Shown: positions 60,770 to 64,000 of the stretch, one piece after another
How positions within the stretch are numbered: position 1 is the stretch's first letter
Layout: each line of letters opens with the position of its first letter
Origin: Paucibacter aquatile
GTDB taxonomy: Bacteria; Pseudomonadota; Gammaproteobacteria; Burkholderiales; Burkholderiaceae_C
DNA length: 64,000 bases
Direction of reading: 5' to 3'
Assembly (NCBI RefSeq): GCF_002885975.1
Contig: NZ_POSP01000003.1
Span: 1,984,001 to 2,048,000, forward strand
The notes under the pieces: model-generated
Seen by the model: the letters and a program-made list of their open reading frames with translations, nothing else
Told to the model about the DNA's origin: nothing
Database searches by the model: none
Made by a program: the position numbers and the translations under genes

Positions 60770-61603
60770 ATGTTGTTGACGATACGGGCTCGCCCCCCTG
60801 CCCCCATCCTCCACGCTGATGCGCCGGCCTGGGGCGCGCGCCTGCTGGCCATCTGGCTGCTGGCCGTGAGTGGCACTGCGTTCGCGCAAGGCAGCGCGCC
60901 ACCCGCAACACATTCGACCGCCACACGCCCCACCGTGCGCGTCTGCGTCGGCGATTTCCCGCCCTACAACAGCCCGCGCCTGCCGCGCATGGGCCCGGTG
61001 CTGGATCTCGCGCAGCAGGCCTTCCAGCGCGCGGGCTACGCCATGCAGGCCGAGTTCATGCCCTGGGCACGCATCTTGAAAGAGGGCGAAGAGGGCCACT
61101 GCCTGATCCTGGGCATCTGGCGCAATGCCGCGCGCGACCAGCTGTTCAGCTACAGCGCCCCGCTGCTGGAACAGGAGTTGGGCTTCTTCGTGCTGCGCGG
61201 CGAGCAGCCGGCAGTAGCCAGCCCCGAGGCACTGCAGCGCCTGCGCATCGGCGTTGAACGTGGCAGCTACCTGCCCGAGGCGCCGCGCCAGCCCGGTCTC
61301 AAGCTCGACTTGGCCAGCGCCTTGAACACCAACCTTCACAAGCTGGCCAAGGAGCGCGTCGACCTGGCCTTCGGCGAACGCTCCGCCGGCCTCTACCAGC
61401 TGGCTCGCGAGCCCGAGCTGCGCGCCAGGGTCCAGTGGCTGGAGCCGGGCCTGGAGCGCAAGCCCACCTACCTGGCTTTCAGCCACCGCCACCCGGAGGG
61501 CGAAGCGCTGCGCCTGGCCTTCGACCAGGCCTTCCAGGCCATGAAGCAGGACGGCAGCTACCGGCGCCTGCTGCGCGCCGCAGGACTGACGCCCCAGCCC
61601 TGA
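60770..61603 (+). CDS. Periplasmic amino-acid-binding-like protein (SBP_bac_3)
   Basis: A 277-residue exported protein. A signal peptide (LLAIWLLAVSGTAFAQ) precedes a type II periplasmic-binding fold: VRVCVGDFPPYNS, GPVLDLAQQAFQRAGY, FMPWARILKEGE and FGERSAGLYQL. It is shorter than transport-linked members and lacks a permease/ATPase neighbour, so it may be a sensory or orphan protein. ATG at 60770 was chosen; a TTG at 60734 is upstream. Confidence 0.83.
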   Translation: MLLTIRARPPAPILHADAPAWGARLLAIWLLAVSGTAFAQGSAPPATHSTATRPTVRVCVGDFPPYNSPRLPRMGPVLDLAQQAFQRAGYAMQAEFMPWARILKEGEEGHCLILGIWRNAARDQLFSYSAPLLEQELGFFVLRGEQPAVASPEALQRLRIGVERGSYLPEAPRQPGLKLDLASALNTNLHKLAKERVDLAFGERSAGLYQLAREPELRARVQWLEPGLERKPTYLAFSHRHPEGEALRLAFDQAFQAMKQDGSYRRLLRAAGLTPQP

Positions 61604-61615
61604 TTCAGGCGCGCT

Positions 61616-62275
61616 TCACACCAGGCCCTTGAAGGGGCCGGTGGCCAGCCAGCGCTCGATCTGCGCCTGGCGGTCATTGCCCCAGAAGGCTTCACCGTCG
61701 ATCAGAAAGTAAGGTGCGCCGAACACGCCAGCGGCAATCGCAGCGCTGTTGACGGTCTTGAGCTTGTCCTTCCAGACCGGGTCGCTCCAGGCCTGCTCGG
61801 CCGCGTCGGCATCGAGGCCGCTCTCGGCCGCCAGGGCCTTGAGCTGGGCCGGGTCGTCCAGCGACACACCGCGGGTGAAATAGGCGCGCAGCCCGGCGCG
61901 GGCCCAGGCCACCGCGGCCGCAGCGCCCTGCGTCTCATGCAGCCACCAGAACACACGAGCGGCGTTCTGCGTCGCAATCGGGAAGCGCGCGGGCTGCTGA
62001 TACGGCAAACCGGCAAAGGCAGCCGAGCGAGCGAAATCTCGAAACGCGTAATCGCGTTTGAGCGGGTGCTCGATCTGCGGCTTGAGCTCGGCCACCTGAA
62101 AGGTCACGCCCAGCAAGATGGCATGCCACTGCACACGCCGGCCATGGCGCGCCGCGACGGCATCGACCCACTCCGAGGCGATGTAGCTGTAGGGCGAGGA
62201 AAAATCGAAATAGAAATGCAGCGGGCCTTTTTGCATGGCTTGCGCTGAACGTTCGGGCATGGTGGTTTCAAGCAT
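61616..62275 (-). CDS. 2-hydroxychromene-2-carboxylate isomerase-like (DsbA fold)
   Basis: A protein of about 219 residues with a DsbA/GST-kappa-like thioredoxin fold: HFYFDFSSPYSYIASEWV, where Ser replaces the Cys of DsbA, and the C-terminal VFGAPYFLIDGEAFWGNDRQ with a cis-Pro. This is the pattern of 2-hydroxychromene-2-carboxylate isomerases, glutathione-dependent enzymes of naphthalene-type degradation. The start is unsure (62293, 62275, 62260 or 62236 in frame) because none has a clear ribosome-binding site. Confidence 0.85.
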   Translation of the reverse strand: MLETTMPERSAQAMQKGPLHFYFDFSSPYSYIASEWVDAVAARHGRRVQWHAILLGVTFQVAELKPQIEHPLKRDYAFRDFARSAAFAGLPYQQPARFPIATQNAARVFWWLHETQGAAAAVAWARAGLRAYFTRGVSLDDPAQLKALAAESGLDADAAEQAWSDPVWKDKLKTVNSAAIAAGVFGAPYFLIDGEAFWGNDRQAQIERWLATGPFKGLV

Positions 62276-62377
62276 CTTGGAACCATAGACCATTCGGGCC
62301 CGTTCTTGCAGCCAGACTTACCAGCAGGCGCGGCACCCGGTGCGGCTGGCGCCCGGGCTGAGCGCCCCATACCGGCT

Positions 62378-64000
62378 TCAGCGCTGCGTGGCCGCACGCG
62401 CCAGATAGAAGGCGCCCCAGTAGAAAGGATGCGATTGCCCGCCCGCAGACCGCGCCAGAAACTCGCGCTGGGCCGACTGCAAGGCGCGCGCGCTGTCGCC
62501 ATGGCGACGCAGGGCGGCATAGAAGGCTCGCATCCAGCGCCGGGTGGCGGCGTCGTCCACGCTCCAGAGGCTGGACAAGACTTCGCTGGCGCCGGCCTGC
62601 AAAAGGCTGGCATTGAGCCCGGCCACCTCAGCCCCGGATCCATCGTCGCCACCGCCCAGGCCCGTGGAACAGGCCGACAGCGTCACCAGCTGGGTGTGCG
62701 TGAAGGGCATGCGCGCCAGCTCGGCCAGGTGCAGGCGCTGGCCATCCCCCAGGCGCAGCCAGGAGCGCGACATCACGCCGGGACGCAAAGTGAAGTGCGT
62801 GCCCAGATGCAACAGGCCGCCCGCTTCCTTGCGAGCTGCCGCTTGCAACTCCTCCTGCAAGGTGCGGTGGGTGAAGCTGGCATCCAGCCAGCCCTGGCCC
62901 CGCCACAAACCCGGCCCGCCCGTGCAGACGCCTGTGCCCAGCCCCTCGATCGGGCCCGCCACCAGCTCGCAGATTTCCTGCGCCACGGCAGGCAGGGCTG
63001 GCAGTCCGGCCACGGCCTGGCTGCTACCGAAGGCACGCAAGCGCCGCTCGGTCCATGGCGGCGAGCGGGCCGCCAGCTCACGGGCGCCGCCCTCGGGCAG
63101 GCGTTGCACCAGGCGCAAGCTTTGGCCGAGATAGCCCTCGGGCCCGCGCAGCAGGCCCAGGGGCAGGTAGCGCAGCGCACCGTCGAGAACCAGCTCCACT
63201 TGCTTGGCCTTGGCATGCCGGGCGGCCCGCAGCAGAGGATGGCCCAGGCGCTGGAACCAGTGGCGCAGCTCGGCATCAACCGGCTCGCGCGCCTCGATCT
63301 TGCGCAGCAGCTCGGCCACATCCTGGCCCAGCTGACGCGCCGGCCAGGCCAGCTCGATCTGCGACTGGCCGCCGGCATGAACCATCAGCAGATTGAGCCG
63401 CTCCTGACCCGAAATGCTCCAGACCTCCAGCACGCCGGCCGCAGGCCGCTGCCGCCTGGTACCGGCCGGCAGCCCGGGCCTGGCCGCCAGGGGCTGTGCG
63501 GGTTGGGTCTGCATCATCTGCTGCATCCACTGCTGCCATTGCTGCAGCCTCATTGCTTCGCCTTCCCGTTGGGCACGCCACTGCTGCTGAGACTGCGCCA
63601 GGCGGCGCGGGCTCAAGACCTCGCTGCCTGGCGAGGCTGCGGGCGGCGCATCGGCCCCGCCACGTTCGAGGCCGGCGGCGCTGGGGCTGAAGCCCAGCAG
63701 TGCCTCGGGCGCCCGCAAGCGGGCCGAGCGCCGCACGTGCAGCTGCCCATCGCTGAACTCGTCGAGCTCCAGCGCCGACCAGTCGCGCAGCACATCCTGC
63801 GCCTCGGCGATGCGCCCCGAACGCGCCAGCCAGGCGGCCTGGTCGCGGTACACAAAGGACAGCTCCTGAACAAAGCCGCGCTCCTGGCCCGGCCGCTTGC
63901 CGCGCAGGTCCTGACGCATCAGCTCGATCTGATCCAGGCTCTGGCGACCCAGCTGCATGGCCAGGTCCTCGCGGCCACGCAAGGCCCAGTGGCGTGCCAG
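62378..64000 (-). CDS. CHAT-domain (caspase-like) protein, N-terminus beyond window
   Basis: At least 540 residues of a protein whose 5' part runs off the right edge. The N-terminal visible part has helical Gln/Leu-rich repeats (LGRQSLDQIELMRQDL; FVQELSFVYRDQAAW), possibly TPR-like. The C-terminal about 350 residues form a CHAT peptidase with the catalytic His in LLHLGTHF and Cys in LSACSTGLGGG. A Gln/Met-rich linker (QQWQQWMQQMMQ) separates them. CHAT proteases can be cell-death or defence effectors, but many are unlinked to these; no partner is visible here. Confidence 0.83.
   Translation of the reverse strand: MARHWALRGREDLAMQLGRQSLDQIELMRQDLRGKRPGQERGFVQELSFVYRDQAAWLARSGRIAEAQDVLRDWSALELDEFSDGQLHVRRSARLRAPEALLGFSPSAAGLERGGADAPPAASPGSEVLSPRRLAQSQQQWRAQREGEAMRLQQWQQWMQQMMQTQPAQPLAARPGLPAGTRRQRPAAGVLEVWSISGQERLNLLMVHAGGQSQIELAWPARQLGQDVAELLRKIEAREPVDAELRHWFQRLGHPLLRAARHAKAKQVELVLDGALRYLPLGLLRGPEGYLGQSLRLVQRLPEGGARELAARSPPWTERRLRAFGSSQAVAGLPALPAVAQEICELVAGPIEGLGTGVCTGGPGLWRGQGWLDASFTHRTLQEELQAAARKEAGGLLHLGTHFTLRPGVMSRSWLRLGDGQRLHLAELARMPFTHTQLVTLSACSTGLGGGDDGSGAEVAGLNASLLQAGASEVLSSLWSVDDAATRRWMRAFYAALRRHGDSARALQSAQREFLARSAGGQSHPFYWGAFYLARAATQR

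Overview
The window is GC-rich (about two-thirds G+C by eye), densely coded DNA with short intergenic gaps. It looks like chromosomal sequence from a betaproteobacterium of the order Burkholderiales, probably the Rubrivivax/Leptothrix/Roseateles (Sphaerotilaceae-type) group. This rests on the metX-metW pair, a double-length UvrA, a fused indolepyruvate ferredoxin oxidoreductase, CheZ, several PEP-CTERM-sorted exported proteins and the codon bias. No rRNA, tRNA, insertion sequence, phage gene, integrase or CRISPR array was seen. The species assignment is inference.

Layout. 1-9.3 kb: a truncated exported thioredoxin, a DUF808 membrane protein, a UPF0149 protein, an AraC/GyrI regulator and an alpha/beta hydrolase, then a three-gene set with stop/start overlaps (PDZ-like lipoprotein, MORN-repeat protein, M14-type desuccinylase) and a VOC protein. 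9.4-14.7 kb: metW and metX behind a SAM-II riboswitch with its own terminator, then sppA, a glutathione transferase and a degenerate response regulator. 14.8-23.8 kb: a probable zinc-starvation locus. It has three paralogous exported proteins (two with PEP-CTERM tails, one with seven Cys-rich repeats), a ZnuD-like TonB receptor, a lipoprotein and a Fur-family regulator. Three copies of a 15-bp palindrome sit at its promoters. 23.8-32.1 kb: an S9 peptidase, a CPBP protease, a beta-lactamase-fold hydrolase and a phytase-like PEP-CTERM protein behind a Pho-box-like repeat. 32.1-37.8 kb: the 1885-residue UvrA.

38-46.4 kb: a stand-alone receiver protein, malonyl-CoA synthetase, a CWC protein, RbgA GTPase, S1/P1 nuclease, a PstS-like protein with a porin, an NTF2-like protein and an MFS transporter. 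46.5-54.1 kb: MtfA, CheZ behind a sigma-28-like promoter, a diguanylate cyclase with a CBS protein, a DUF2520 protein, an exported methyltransferase, YjdM, a DUF4399 protein and a small membrane protein. 54.3-64 kb: a VOC protein, LysE exporter with AraC regulator, Lrp-type regulator divergent from indolepyruvate ferredoxin oxidoreductase, a periplasmic binding protein, a 2-hydroxychromene-2-carboxylate isomerase-like protein and a CHAT-domain protein cut by the window end.

Most genes are ordinary housekeeping or accessory metabolism. The most distinctive parts are the putative Zur-controlled surface zinc system (14.8-23.8 kb), the SAM-II attenuator ahead of metX, and the tandem UvrA. All functions are read from motifs and context; no database search was run.
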